Shown: piece after piece, positions 52,548-61,392 of the stretch
Numbering within the stretch: the first letter of the stretch is position 1
Layout of the letters: every line of letters begins with the position of its first letter
NCBI RefSeq assembly: GCF_040685555.1
Contig: NZ_JBFBIK010000020.1
Location: 1 to 64,000, forward strand
Length of the DNA: 64,000 nt
Direction of reading: 5' to 3'
Origin: Sphaerisporangium sp040685555
Lineage (GTDB): Bacteria; Actinomycetota; Actinomycetes; Streptosporangiales; Streptosporangiaceae
Translations under genes and position numbers: made by a program
The notes under the pieces: model-generated
The model's database searches: none
The model's input: the letters and a program-made list of their open reading frames with translations, nothing else
What the model was told of the DNA's origin: nothing

Positions 52548-53372
52548 GTGCATCTCACCAACATCCGCATATATCCCGTTAAGTCGATGGGCGGGGTGGG
52601 GCTGAACGCCGCGACCGTGGACCTGTGGGGGCTGGACGGCGACCGGCGGTGGGCCGTCGTCGCGGCGGACGGCGAGGTCTACACCGCACGCGACCTGCCG
52701 AGGATGCTTTCGGTGACCGCCGCACCGGCCCCGGGTGGCGCGGTGACGCTCACGGCCCCCGGCCTGCCGCCGATCGAGCTGTCACCGCCCGTGGACGGGA
52801 CGCCGACGCCGGTACGCCTCAGCCGCCTGGACACGGCCATGGCGGCGAGCGAGGAGGCCCACCGGTGGATGTCGCGGGCGCTCGGCCTGCCCGCCCGGCT
52901 GCTGTGGCTGGAGGATCCCCTGCGCCGCACGGTCGGGCGGTCACACGGCGGCCGGCCAGGAGACACCATGGTGTTTCAGGACGACGGGCCGCTGCTGCTC
53001 GCCTCGCGGTCGTCGCTGCGGCGGCTCGACGACTGGATCGCCGAGGGGGCCGTGGAGCGCGGCGAGGAGATCCCCGAGCCCCTTTCGGTGCTCCGGTTCC
53101 GGCCCAACGTCGTGATCGAGGGAGCCGAGCCGTTCGCCGAGGACACCTGGACGCGGGTGCGCATAGGAGAGGTCGAGTTCCGCGTCGGGGAGCATTGCGA
53201 CCGCTGCGTGCTCACCACCGTCGACCCGGTCACCGCCGTCAAGGGCAAGGAGCCGACCCGCACCCTCTCCCAGCACCGGAACTGGGACGGGAAGACCTGG
53301 TTCGGGATCCGCCTGATCCCCGACGGGCGCGGCGAGATCCGCGTCGGGGACGCCGTCACAGCCGCCCTGTGA
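52548..53372 (+). CDS. MOSC-domain molybdenum-cofactor protein
   Basis: A 274-residue protein with MOSC N-terminal beta-barrel (IRIYPVKSMGGVGL) and MOSC core; CDRCVLTTVDP holds the conserved Cys that ligates molybdenum, and RWAVVAADGEVYTARD fits the substrate pocket. MOSC enzymes reduce N-oxides/N-hydroxylated substrates or hold sulfur for cofactor maturation. GTG 52548 is preferred because it gives the usual short lead before IYPVKS; upstream GTG 52527 has no better ribosome site. It may depend on molybdate supplied by the mod operon. Confidence 0.9.
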   Translation: MHLTNIRIYPVKSMGGVGLNAATVDLWGLDGDRRWAVVAADGEVYTARDLPRMLSVTAAPAPGGAVTLTAPGLPPIELSPPVDGTPTPVRLSRLDTAMAASEEAHRWMSRALGLPARLLWLEDPLRRTVGRSHGGRPGDTMVFQDDGPLLLASRSSLRRLDDWIAEGAVERGEEIPEPLSVLRFRPNVVIEGAEPFAEDTWTRVRIGEVEFRVGEHCDRCVLTTVDPVTAVKGKEPTRTLSQHRNWDGKTWFGIRLIPDGRGEIRVGDAVTAAL

Positions 53373-53533
53373 TGAGCCTTCACACGTGGCGGAGGCCCGG
53401 CCTCGGCGCATGAGGACGGCCCGGAGCGCCGGACCGGCAGGACGTCCAAGGCGTCACCGCCACCGTCTCCGGTGCCGGGTGCCTCTCACGCCCTGCCGGC
53501 GCTCTCACAGGCGGGCACGGCGTCGGGTGCCGC

Positions 53534-53734
53534 TCAGCCGCCGCTCTTACGGCGGAAGGAACGCTTGCCTCCGACGGGGCCGTGCGCGCCGTGGATCTTG
53601 GAGGCGTCCTTCCCGCGGCCGTTTCCGTTCGTCTCGGCCTGGCCCTGGCGCTTGCGTTCCAGGGCCTCACGGAACTTGCGCTTCAGCTCGTCGTCCGGGG
53701 ATTCGGTTTCCGGCTCCTGTGCGTCGGCAGTCAT
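53534..53734 (-). CDS. DUF5302 small protein
   Basis: A 66-residue acidic-then-basic protein: DDELKRKFREALERKR is followed by GKDASKIHGAHGPV and ends SFRRKSGG, the DUF5302 pattern. AGGAGG precedes ATG 53734 by about 5 bases. Function unknown; widespread and short in actinomycetes. Confidence 0.9.
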   Translation of the reverse strand: MTADAQEPETESPDDELKRKFREALERKRQGQAETNGNGRGKDASKIHGAHGPVGGKRSFRRKSGG

Positions 53735-53953
53735 GCGGACCTCCTGCTCTTGGACGGGGCAACCACTCAGCCTCGCACGTGCGCGTGCGTGACCGCCCGC
53801 CTGGCGTCGGTGTCCTGCACCCCGCCCCCGATTCCGTCACGCCCAGATCCGGCGAAGCACCAGCACATCATCTCACGGGTCACCGTCCCCCTTCGTACGC
53901 GCGTCCTGACTTGGGCTGACTTCGTGCCACAATCACCTCGGCGCGCTGGGAGA

Positions 53954-54781
53954 TCAGTCCCACCAGAAGGACCAGATGTGCTTCCCCCGGATCTGCTCCG
54001 CGTAGTCGATCAACGTGCCCGCGCCCTGGACGATGGCGTCGGGACAGAAGGTCCAGTGCTCGGCGGCGACGTGCAGCGCATGCTGCGAGGTGACCGGAGG
54101 CGCGGCCACGCTCAGGTCGAGCGTGTTGAATCCGAGGCCGACCAGGCGGGCCCCGAACCTGTCCTCCCAGCTCCGCACCACGGCCGCGAGGGGGACGTTC
54201 CATTCGTTGTGGTGCAGCGCGCCCTGCCATCCCATGACGGCCAGGGCGTCCGCCCCGCGCTGGACCGCCGCCAGGCCGACCGGCGTCCCCTGCTCGGCCA
54301 GCATGGCGGCGTACCGGTCGGCCAGGGCCTCGGGGTCGGTGCGCGGTTCACCCGGCTCCGCCGGTCCGGGACAGTGGGGTCCGAACGGGTCGAGGATCTC
54401 GACCTGGTCCTCGGCGGCCCGCTCGATCCAGTCGGCCCACACCTCGGCCATGAACGCGTCCACGTTGTAGTTGTCGATCTCGGCCGCCGCGTCCGGGGCG
54501 ATCTGCCCGACGGTCCACGGCTGGACGGAGTCCTCCATGAGAACCGGCCACAGGCCCGAGCGCGGATGGTCGGCCCGGAGCCGGGCCCACAGGGACCCGG
54601 TGACGGGCGCCTGGCTCAGCCAGAACGCCGGACGCCGCTGCGAGGGGAACCGGGCATAGGTGGGGTCGGGCCACACCACCGCCCCCGCCGGGAGCTCCAC
54701 AGAGAGGGTGCGCCCGTTTCCGCCGTCGTCGAACAACCGGCGTACGGCCGGCGGCAACTGCCGTCGCTCACTATGGTCCAT
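53954..54781 (-). CDS. DUF4253-domain protein
   Basis: About 275 residues, with WPVLMEDSV, GLGFNTLDLSVAAPPV and a C-terminal HWTFCPDAIVQGAGTLIDYAEQI matching DUF4253 proteins of actinomycetes. Function unknown. ATG 54781 is chosen since the family fold starts soon after; ATG 54904 or the open frame above it are alternatives. It is divergent from the DUF1707 gene. Confidence 0.75.
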   Translation of the reverse strand: MDHSERRQLPPAVRRLFDDGGNGRTLSVELPAGAVVWPDPTYARFPSQRRPAFWLSQAPVTGSLWARLRADHPRSGLWPVLMEDSVQPWTVGQIAPDAAAEIDNYNVDAFMAEVWADWIERAAEDQVEILDPFGPHCPGPAEPGEPRTDPEALADRYAAMLAEQGTPVGLAAVQRGADALAVMGWQGALHHNEWNVPLAAVVRSWEDRFGARLVGLGFNTLDLSVAAPPVTSQHALHVAAEHWTFCPDAIVQGAGTLIDYAEQIRGKHIWSFWWD

Positions 54782-54959
54782 CTCCACCGTTCCGGTGCCG
54801 ATCACACCAATAGGATCCCGGTCTGCCGAGATGCCGGGGGGAGGATCCGCCACGTCTCCCGTCGTACCGCACAATCGCCCATCCTGTCGCGTGCCCCCGG
54901 CCATGATCTCAACCGTACGGAGACTCGGACAGATCGGCATCCTCAGCTACCGTGGTGAC

Positions 54960-55508
54960 ATGACGGATCTGACCGGTAATCTGCGTGCTTCGGATGCCGA
55001 TCGAGAGGCGGTCTCCGAAAGGCTGCGGGTCGCCGCCGGCGACGGCCGGCTCTCCCTCGAGGAGCTGGACGAGCGGCTCGACAGGGCCTACGGGGCGAAG
55101 ACCTACGCCGAGCTGGACGTGCTCATCGCCGACCTGCCGGTCGTGACGCACCTGGCCGTCGCCGAGGAGCCGCTGGTGCTGCAGACGCGCTCGGGGAACG
55201 TGCAGCAGGTCGGCCCGTGGATCGTGCCGCGGCACATCACCGCCGACTGCGCCTGGGGCAACATCAAGATCGACTTCACCCAGGCGTCGTGCCCCCACCG
55301 GGAAGTGGTGCTCGACGCCAAGTGCGGGGCCGGCAACATCGTCGTCATCGTGCCCCGGGGCTGGACCGTCCGGCTGGAGAAGGTGACGAGCGGCATGGGG
55401 AACGTCGTCAACAAGGCCAACGATGCCCCCGTCCCCGGCCTGCCGGTGCTCCGCGTGATCGGCCAGGTCAGCATGGGCACCATCAAGTTCAAGCACCCCC
55501 GCCGCTGA
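54960..55508 (+). CDS. DUF1707 and LiaF-like domain protein
   Basis: A 182-residue protein. Residues 8-60 are DUF1707 (LRASDADREAVSERLRVA, ELDERLDRAYGAKTYAEL), a SHOCT-like helical domain; residues about 95-180 (GNIKIDFTQASCP, NIVVIVPRGWTVRLE) are a beta-helix LiaF/DUF2154-like domain. There is no TM segment here, unlike some relatives. Probably a soluble accessory of cell-envelope stress sensing. ATG 54960. Confidence 0.87.
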   Translation: MTDLTGNLRASDADREAVSERLRVAAGDGRLSLEELDERLDRAYGAKTYAELDVLIADLPVVTHLAVAEEPLVLQTRSGNVQQVGPWIVPRHITADCAWGNIKIDFTQASCPHREVVLDAKCGAGNIVVIVPRGWTVRLEKVTSGMGNVVNKANDAPVPGLPVLRVIGQVSMGTIKFKHPRR

Positions 55509-55653
55509 GACGCCGGGCGCCCCGCCGCTCAGGGCCGGGGCACCCCTGCCACCGGGGACCGGGCATCTCGCCGCCGAGGGCTGCACATCTCCGCTGAAAC
55601 AGCGAGCACCCCGCCACGTGGCTCACACATGGACATATACATAATGCACTGAT

Positions 55654-55666
55654 ATAAGTTGCTTAT
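55654..55666. promoter_or_regulatory. MarR operator over the start codon
   Basis: ATAAG-TTG-CTTAT is a perfect inverted repeat overlapping the ATG at 55665-55667 of the MarR gene. Binding would give autorepression. Confidence 0.6.
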
Positions 55667-56141
55667 GGATCTGCCGGTCTCCGTCACCACGCGTGACTTC
55701 CCCGCCGCCGAGGTCACGGCCGCACTGGAGGGGCTCACGCGCCTCGTCCTGCGGCTGAGCACCCGCGGCGACCTGTCCCTCACCTCGGTGGCGGCGCTGT
55801 CCACGCTCGAACGCACCGGGCCGTGCCGGCTGACCGACCTTGCCACGAGCGAAGGCGTGACGCAGCCCGCGATGACCCAGCTCGTCTCCCGCCTCCAGGA
55901 GGCCGGGCTGGCCGTACGGGCCGGTGATCCTGAGGACAGGCGCGTCGTGCAGGTGCACATCACCGACGCCGGGCGTGCCGCGCTGGCCGAGCGCCGCGAA
56001 GCGCGCGCCGCCCTGCTCACCGAGCTGCTCGCCCAGCTCAGCGAGGCCGAGCGGTCCTCCCTCGTCGCGGCCCTCCCGGCCGTCCACAGCCTGACGCGCC
56101 TGGTGCCCGACGACCGTTCTGGCACTCGCCGGGCGATCTGA
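55665..56141 (+). CDS. MarR-family transcriptional regulator
   Basis: A 158-residue MarR protein: LTDLATSEGVTQPAMTQLVSRL is the helix-turn-helix, DPEDRRVVQVHITDAG the wing with D-R-R. ATG 55665 is chosen; the frame is open one codon further left. It is followed 28 bases later by the MFS-UspA fusion, which it probably regulates together with itself. Confidence 0.9.
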   Translation: MDLPVSVTTRDFPAAEVTAALEGLTRLVLRLSTRGDLSLTSVAALSTLERTGPCRLTDLATSEGVTQPAMTQLVSRLQEAGLAVRAGDPEDRRVVQVHITDAGRAALAERREARAALLTELLAQLSEAERSSLVAALPAVHSLTRLVPDDRSGTRRAI

Positions 56142-56169
56142 ACACCGAGATCCGAGACGGAGCGTATTG

Positions 56170-57960
56170 ATGAGTGGTCATCCCGGCGGCGCGAGCGTGA
56201 GCCCGTTCAAGCAGCCCAAGGCGGTGTTCGCGGTCGCCTTCGCCTGCGTGGTCTCGTTCATGGGCATCGGGCTGGTCGACCCGATCCTGCCCGCCATCTC
56301 CCATGAGCTGAACGCGACGCCGAGCCAGGTGACGCTGCTGTTCACGAGCTACCTGGTCGTGACCGCCGTCGCCATGCTGATCACCGGCTTTGTCTCCAGC
56401 CGCATCGGCGCCAAGTACACCCTGCTGGCCGGGCTGGCGCTCATCGTCGTCTTCAGCGCGCTCGCCGGCGCCTCACCCGGCATCGGGGCGATCGTCGGCT
56501 TCCGCGCCGGATGGGGGGTCGGCAACGCGCTCTTCATCGCCACCTCCCTGGCGGTGATCATCGCCTCGGCCAGCGGCGGCTTCGTCGGCGCGATCATCCT
56601 GTACGAGGCGGCGCTCGGGCTGGGCATCGCGGTGGGCCCGCTGCTCGGCGGGCTGCTCGGCGACATCAGCTGGCGCGGGCCGTTCTTCGGCGTCGCGGCG
56701 CTGATGGCCATCGCCATGATCGCGACGGCCGTGCTGGTGCGTCCGATGCCGCTTCCGGCACGCAAGACCGGCATCCTCGAGCCCCTGCGCGCCCTCAGGC
56801 ACCGCGGCCTGCTGACGATGTCGCTGACCGCGCTCTGCTACAACTGGGCCTTCTTCACCGTCCTCGGGTACGCGCCCTTCCCGATGGGCCTCGGCGCGAT
56901 CCAGCTCGGCTTCGTCTTCACCGCCTGGGGCCTCCTGGTGGCGGTCTTCGCCGTCTTCGGGGCTCCCTGGCTGCAGCGCCGCTTCGGCATCGCCCGCACG
57001 CTGTACGCCAACCTCGCGCTGTTCGCAGTGACCGTGCTGGTCATCGCCATCTGGACGACGCACCCGCCCGTGCTGATCACCGCCGTCATCGTGGCCGGGA
57101 TCTTCATCGGGGTGAACAACACCGTGACCACGCAGGCCGTGATGACCGTCTCCCCCGTCGAGCGCCCGATCGCCTCGGCGGCCTACGGGTTCGTCCGGTT
57201 CATCGGCGGCGGCCTCGCTCCCTTCGCCGCCGGCAAGCTCGTCGAGCACACCAACATCCACGTCCCCTTCTACATCGGCGCGGGGACGCTCATCCTCGGC
57301 ATCGTGATCCTGTCCACGGCCCACGGCCACCTGGCCCACTCGGAGCGGGTCCAGGCCGCGGGCGCGGAGGAGACGGTGGAGGCCGGGGAGCCGGCCCCGC
57401 GGGTCACGCTCGTCCACGTCGGCGGCGACGGGGCGCCCGCCAACGGGCACACCTCCCCCACCACCGGGGGCGGCGCCGCCCTGGCGCCGATCGTGGCCGC
57501 CATCGACGACTCCCCGGCCGCCGCGCGGGTGACCGCCGCGGCCGCCCGGCTGGCCGCGCTGAGCGGGCGGCCCGTCCACGTGCTGCACGCGTGGGAGAGC
57601 GCGGTGACCGGCGAGGCGGTGGCCGAGGGCGAGAGCCTGGACGTCGCCCGCGCGACCGTGCGGGAGCACCTGAAGCGGCTCGCCGGCAGCGATGTGACCG
57701 CCGTCGGGCACGTGCTGCTCGGCGGCGCCGACCACGGGGCCGCCGACCACGGGGCGGTCGGTCGCATGGTGGCCGAGCATGCCAACCAGATCGGGGCGCG
57801 GGTCATCGTGATCGGCGCTCCCACCCACGGCGGCATCGCGGCCCTGATGGACGCCAGCGCCAGCCGCGAGCTGGGACGGCACGCGCGCTGCCACATCCTC
57901 ATCGTCAACCCGGCGATGGCGCCCTCCGACCGGGTGGGAGCGCTCAGAGAACGCCGGTGA
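56170..57960 (+). CDS. MFS transporter fused to a C-terminal universal-stress (UspA) domain
   Basis: A 596-residue fusion. Residues 1-about 400 form a 12-TM MFS exporter (FMGIGLVDPILPAISHEL is the TM1 motif); about 430-595 are a UspA domain with IVAAIDDSPAAARV and the ATP-binding GAPTHGGIAALMD...RHARCHILIV region. MFS plus UspA suggests ATP or stress control of drug export. The ATG at 56170 follows an ACGGAGCG site. The 3' end overlaps the convergent glucosidase gene by 17 bp, so the stop codons cross. Confidence 0.88.
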   Translation: MSGHPGGASVSPFKQPKAVFAVAFACVVSFMGIGLVDPILPAISHELNATPSQVTLLFTSYLVVTAVAMLITGFVSSRIGAKYTLLAGLALIVVFSALAGASPGIGAIVGFRAGWGVGNALFIATSLAVIIASASGGFVGAIILYEAALGLGIAVGPLLGGLLGDISWRGPFFGVAALMAIAMIATAVLVRPMPLPARKTGILEPLRALRHRGLLTMSLTALCYNWAFFTVLGYAPFPMGLGAIQLGFVFTAWGLLVAVFAVFGAPWLQRRFGIARTLYANLALFAVTVLVIAIWTTHPPVLITAVIVAGIFIGVNNTVTTQAVMTVSPVERPIASAAYGFVRFIGGGLAPFAAGKLVEHTNIHVPFYIGAGTLILGIVILSTAHGHLAHSERVQAAGAEETVEAGEPAPRVTLVHVGGDGAPANGHTSPTTGGGAALAPIVAAIDDSPAAARVTAAAARLAALSGRPVHVLHAWESAVTGEAVAEGESLDVARATVREHLKRLAGSDVTAVGHVLLGGADHGAADHGAVGRMVAEHANQIGARVIVIGAPTHGGIAALMDASASRELGRHARCHILIVNPAMAPSDRVGALRERR

Positions 57961-60115
57961 GGTCGGTGGAGAGACCGGAGGGCAGGCCGGACAGGGTGAC
58001 AGCGCCGTCCTTGTCCACGGCGGCGCCGACCTCGGCACCCGCGATCCGCAGCCCGCCGACGGCGACCGCGCCGAGCGGCGCCCCCGCCATCGGGCGGAGC
58101 GACACGCGGCCGGAGGGGACGTCGGGGTAGACGCCGAGAGCCGCGTGGAGGACGGTGACCGCGGCCGCCGCCGACCAGGCCTGCGGGCGGCAGGCGGCGG
58201 GGTAGGGCACGGGCTGGACGACGGCCTCGCGCGCGTCGCCCGCGTACAGCTCCGGCAGCCGGTAGCCGAACGTCTCCCCCGCGGCGAGCAGGCCCTCGGC
58301 GAGCAGCGCGGCCTCGGCCCCGAACCCGGCGCGGGCGAGGCCCGCCACCACGATCGCGGTGTCGTGCGCCCAGATGGACCCGCAGTGGTACGACAGGGGG
58401 CTGAAGCCGCCGTCCCGCGCGGACATCGTGCGCAGGCCGAAGCCTCCGGCCATGGCGGGCGAGGCGAGCAGCGCCGCGACGGCCGCCGACTCCTCCGCGG
58501 ACAGCAGGCCGGTGCCGAGCAGGTGCCCGATGTTGCTGGTGAGCGCGTCCACCGGCCGCTTGTCCCGGTCGAGGGCGAGGGCCGGGTACCTACCGTGCGG
58601 GCCGTCGACCCAGAACGTCGCGCGGAACCGCTCTGCCAGCGCGTCCGCGTACGCGTTCCAGCGGTCGGCGCCGGGTCGCCCGAAGGCCGCGAGCAGCGCC
58701 GCCCCGTGCCTGGCCGCCTCGTAGGCGTACCCCTGCACCTCCACCAGGGCGATCGGCGCCACGGCCTGGCGGCCGTCGCGGAACCGCACGGAGTCGCCGG
58801 AGTCCTTCCATCCCTGGTTGGCCAGGCCGTGCCCGCTGGTGTCGATGTATTCGACGAAGCCGTCGCGGTCGGGGTCGGCGTCGCCACCGAGCCATTCGAG
58901 CGCGGCCTCCAGCGCCGGAAGCAGCTCGGCCACCTCCTGCTCGGGCATGCCCCAGCGCCAGGCGTCGTGCAGCAGGCTCACCCAGAGCGGGGTGGCGTCG
59001 ATCGTGCCGTAGTACGCGGCGGGCAGGTGCAGGCGGTTCCCCGTGACGGTGAACTCGTGCCGCCGCAGCTCGTGCATGATCTTGCCGGGGGCCTCGCCGG
59101 ATTCGGGGTCGATCTTCGCGCCCTGACGGCGCGCGAGGACGCGCAGCGTGCCCGCCGCCAGGCCGGTGCCGAGCGGCAGGAGCATACGGGCGGCCCAGAT
59201 GCTGTCGCGCCCGAACAGCGTCAGGAACCACGGGACGCCCGCGCCGAGGAAGGTGTCTCCGGGGGCGCCCGTTTCGGCCAGCCGCAGCGAGCGCAGGTCG
59301 TCGAGCGACTGGTCGAGCAGGCGGACCAGGCGGTGGTCGGCGGCGGTGACGCGCGGCCGTCCCCACTCGACGGGACCGGCGGGCGCCGTCACGACGGCCT
59401 TCGGGTCATGGACGCCTGTCTTCCAGCGCAGTGTGGCCCGCCCGCGAGGCGACAGCGTGACCTCCCACCGCAGCCGCGCGCCCCGGCCGGCCGTGCCGGT
59501 CTCCGCGTGGGCGCCGTCGCCCGTCACGGTGACGCGGATGCCGTGGGAGCCCCACGAGAGGCTGCCCGGCGCGCCGCTCGCACTCGCCGCGGGGCTCGTG
59601 TCGCCGCCGGACTTCACCACCTCTATCGGGGCGAAGTCGCACTCCAGGTCGATCGTGACCGTCGCCGTCACGGTCGCCGAGGAGGCGGACACGATGTCGA
59701 TGGTCTCCTCCATGCCGCCCGGCGTGACCTGGCGGGCGCGGTCGAGGCGCACCGTCGGGTCGGGGCCGGGGTCGCCGAGCCACCGGAGCAGGGAGACGAA
59801 CCGCGCCCCGCCCGGCCCGGTGAGGGCGTGGCCGATGTGCTCCGGCTCGCGGCCGTCGACCAGCAGCCCGACCTCGGACAGGGCTCGCGAGTCCGCGTGG
59901 AAGAAGCCCTGCGCGCCGTCCGGGCGTATCTGCCCGTCGGCGCCGCTCAGCGCGCTCGTCGGCGCGAGGACGACGCTGACGAGGTCGTGCAGCAGCGGCT
60001 GGAGCCGCGGTGAGACGTCAGGAGTCGCGTCGGGGGGTGCCCCGAAGGCCGTTTCGAGGTCTGCCACGCTGGTGGAGACGTCTTCGGCTTCGGGTGTCGC
60101 TCCGTGGTCGAACAC
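57944..60115 (-). CDS. Glycogen-debranching-type amylo-alpha-1,6-glucosidase
   Basis: A 723-residue protein. The N-terminal half is the glycogen debranching N-terminal domain; the C-terminal half is an (alpha/alpha)6 glycosidase with GAGVPWFLTLFGRDSIW and NQGWKDSGDSVRF as the likely acid/base motifs, and EVQGYAYEAARHG between. It has no signal peptide, so acts on intracellular maltodextrin or glycogen. GTG 60115 follows GGGGG by 7 bases; GTG 60148 would add 11 residues. It is divergent from the LacI gene, with operators between. Confidence 0.87.
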   Translation of the reverse strand: MFDHGATPEAEDVSTSVADLETAFGAPPDATPDVSPRLQPLLHDLVSVVLAPTSALSGADGQIRPDGAQGFFHADSRALSEVGLLVDGREPEHIGHALTGPGGARFVSLLRWLGDPGPDPTVRLDRARQVTPGGMEETIDIVSASSATVTATVTIDLECDFAPIEVVKSGGDTSPAASASGAPGSLSWGSHGIRVTVTGDGAHAETGTAGRGARLRWEVTLSPRGRATLRWKTGVHDPKAVVTAPAGPVEWGRPRVTAADHRLVRLLDQSLDDLRSLRLAETGAPGDTFLGAGVPWFLTLFGRDSIWAARMLLPLGTGLAAGTLRVLARRQGAKIDPESGEAPGKIMHELRRHEFTVTGNRLHLPAAYYGTIDATPLWVSLLHDAWRWGMPEQEVAELLPALEAALEWLGGDADPDRDGFVEYIDTSGHGLANQGWKDSGDSVRFRDGRQAVAPIALVEVQGYAYEAARHGAALLAAFGRPGADRWNAYADALAERFRATFWVDGPHGRYPALALDRDKRPVDALTSNIGHLLGTGLLSAEESAAVAALLASPAMAGGFGLRTMSARDGGFSPLSYHCGSIWAHDTAIVVAGLARAGFGAEAALLAEGLLAAGETFGYRLPELYAGDAREAVVQPVPYPAACRPQAWSAAAAVTVLHAALGVYPDVPSGRVSLRPMAGAPLGAVAVGGLRIAGAEVGAAVDKDGAVTLSGLPSGLSTDLTGVL

Positions 60116-60197
60116 CGATGGGCCCCCTGGGTCACGTCGAGCCGGCACCGCAAGGCGGGATGACCTCCGCTTGCAGCTTACGAAACATTGTCTTTAC

Positions 60198-60239
60198 TTG
60201 AACGATCCAATCGTGCCATAGTCCGTCTTGAACGATCAA
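60198..60239. promoter_or_regulatory. Paired LacI operators between glucosidase and LacI genes
   Basis: TTGAACGATCCA (60198-60209) and TTGAACGATCAA (60228-60239) are near-identical direct copies 30 bp apart, close to three DNA turns. Each is pseudo-palindromic (TTGA...TCAA) around a central CG, as LacI-family operators are. Confidence 0.75.
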
Positions 60240-60255
60240 ATGCCGAAAGGTGCCC

Positions 60256-61347
60256 ATGGCTAACAAGGTGACGATCGCCGATGTGGCGCGGTACGCGAGC
60301 GTGTCGCGGCAGACGGTGTCGAACGTGCTGAACTCCCCGGAAGTGGTCCGCGAGGAGACGCGCCTCCGCGTGCTGGAGGCCGTGAAGGCGCTCGGCTACC
60401 GGGCGAGCCAGGCCGCGCGCCAGATGCGCACCGGCCGGTCGCAGCTGATCGCCGCACGCATCGAGCCGGCCCAGGACGACGGCATCAACGGTTTCGTCTT
60501 CGACCGTTTCCTGCACGGGCTCACCGAGTCGGCGGCACGGGCCGGCTACCGCGTCCTGCTGTACACGACGGACGACCACGAGGCGGAGCTGGCCACCTTC
60601 GACGACCTGCTCGGCTCGTACGAGCCGGACGCCTTCGTGCTCACCAGCACCCACTACGGCGACCCCCGCACCGCCTGGCTGCTCGACCAGCGGATCCCGT
60701 TCGTCACCTTCGGACGGCCGTGGGGCGTGCCGCCCGACCGGCAGTACCCCTGGGTCGACGTGGACGGCGCGGCGGGGACCGCCATGGCGACCCGCTACCT
60801 GCTCGGCCTCGGCCACCGGCGCATCGGCTTCCTCGGATGGCCGGCCGGATCCGGCGTCGGCGACGACCGCAGGGACGGCTGGGCCCGTACCCTCGCCGCC
60901 GGGGGCACCGGCCCTGCGGAGATCGCGGAGCTCGACTGCCGCACCCAGGACGGCGTCCCCCACGGGGAGGCCGCCGCCCATGCCCTGCTCGACACCGACC
61001 GCCCGGTGACCGCGCTGGTCTGCGCGAGCGACTCGCTCGCCCTCGGCGCGCTCCAGGCGGGGCGGGACATCCCCGTCATCGGCTTCGACGACACGCCGTC
61101 GGCCAGGGCGGTCGGGCTGACCAGCGTCAGCCAGCCGCTCGCGGAGGTCGCCGCCCGCTGCGTGTCCCTGCTCCTCCAGACGCTCGACGGGGACGGCGCG
61201 CGGGCACGGCAGGCGGGGGCCCACGACGTCGGGGGACGCACGGACGAAGGTGACGTGGAACGGGGATCCACGGTCACCGCCACCCCGGAAGCCCAGCCGA
61301 CATACGCGCTGCTCCAGCCATCGCTGGTCCGCAGACGGTCGGCCTGA
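60256..61347 (+). CDS. LacI-family transcriptional repressor
   Basis: A 363-residue LacI/PurR-type repressor: VTIADVARYASVSRQTVSNVLN is the helix-turn-helix, EETRLRVLEAVKALGYRAS the hinge, then a periplasmic-binding-like sugar domain (VDVDGAAGTAMATRYLLGLGHRRIGFLG). GAAAGG precedes ATG 60256. It should bind the two operators at 60198-60239 and repress the divergent debranching enzyme and the ABC importer genes that follow on its own strand. Confidence 0.92.
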   Translation: MANKVTIADVARYASVSRQTVSNVLNSPEVVREETRLRVLEAVKALGYRASQAARQMRTGRSQLIAARIEPAQDDGINGFVFDRFLHGLTESAARAGYRVLLYTTDDHEAELATFDDLLGSYEPDAFVLTSTHYGDPRTAWLLDQRIPFVTFGRPWGVPPDRQYPWVDVDGAAGTAMATRYLLGLGHRRIGFLGWPAGSGVGDDRRDGWARTLAAGGTGPAEIAELDCRTQDGVPHGEAAAHALLDTDRPVTALVCASDSLALGALQAGRDIPVIGFDDTPSARAVGLTSVSQPLAEVAARCVSLLLQTLDGDGARARQAGAHDVGGRTDEGDVERGSTVTATPEAQPTYALLQPSLVRRRSA

Positions 61348-61392
61348 GCGTTCCGGGAACTCACCACCCATCACGAAGATCAGGACAGCGCG

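Noticed and set aside
57935..57948. Fourth CebR-like site TGGGAGCGCTCAGA
   Set aside because: Three end mismatches to the palindrome and located inside the 3' coding end of the MFS-UspA gene.
56473..58887. 804-codon minus-strand frame across the MFS-UspA and glucosidase genes
   Set aside because: The translation is Pro/Arg/Thr-rich shadow of two real genes in other frames.
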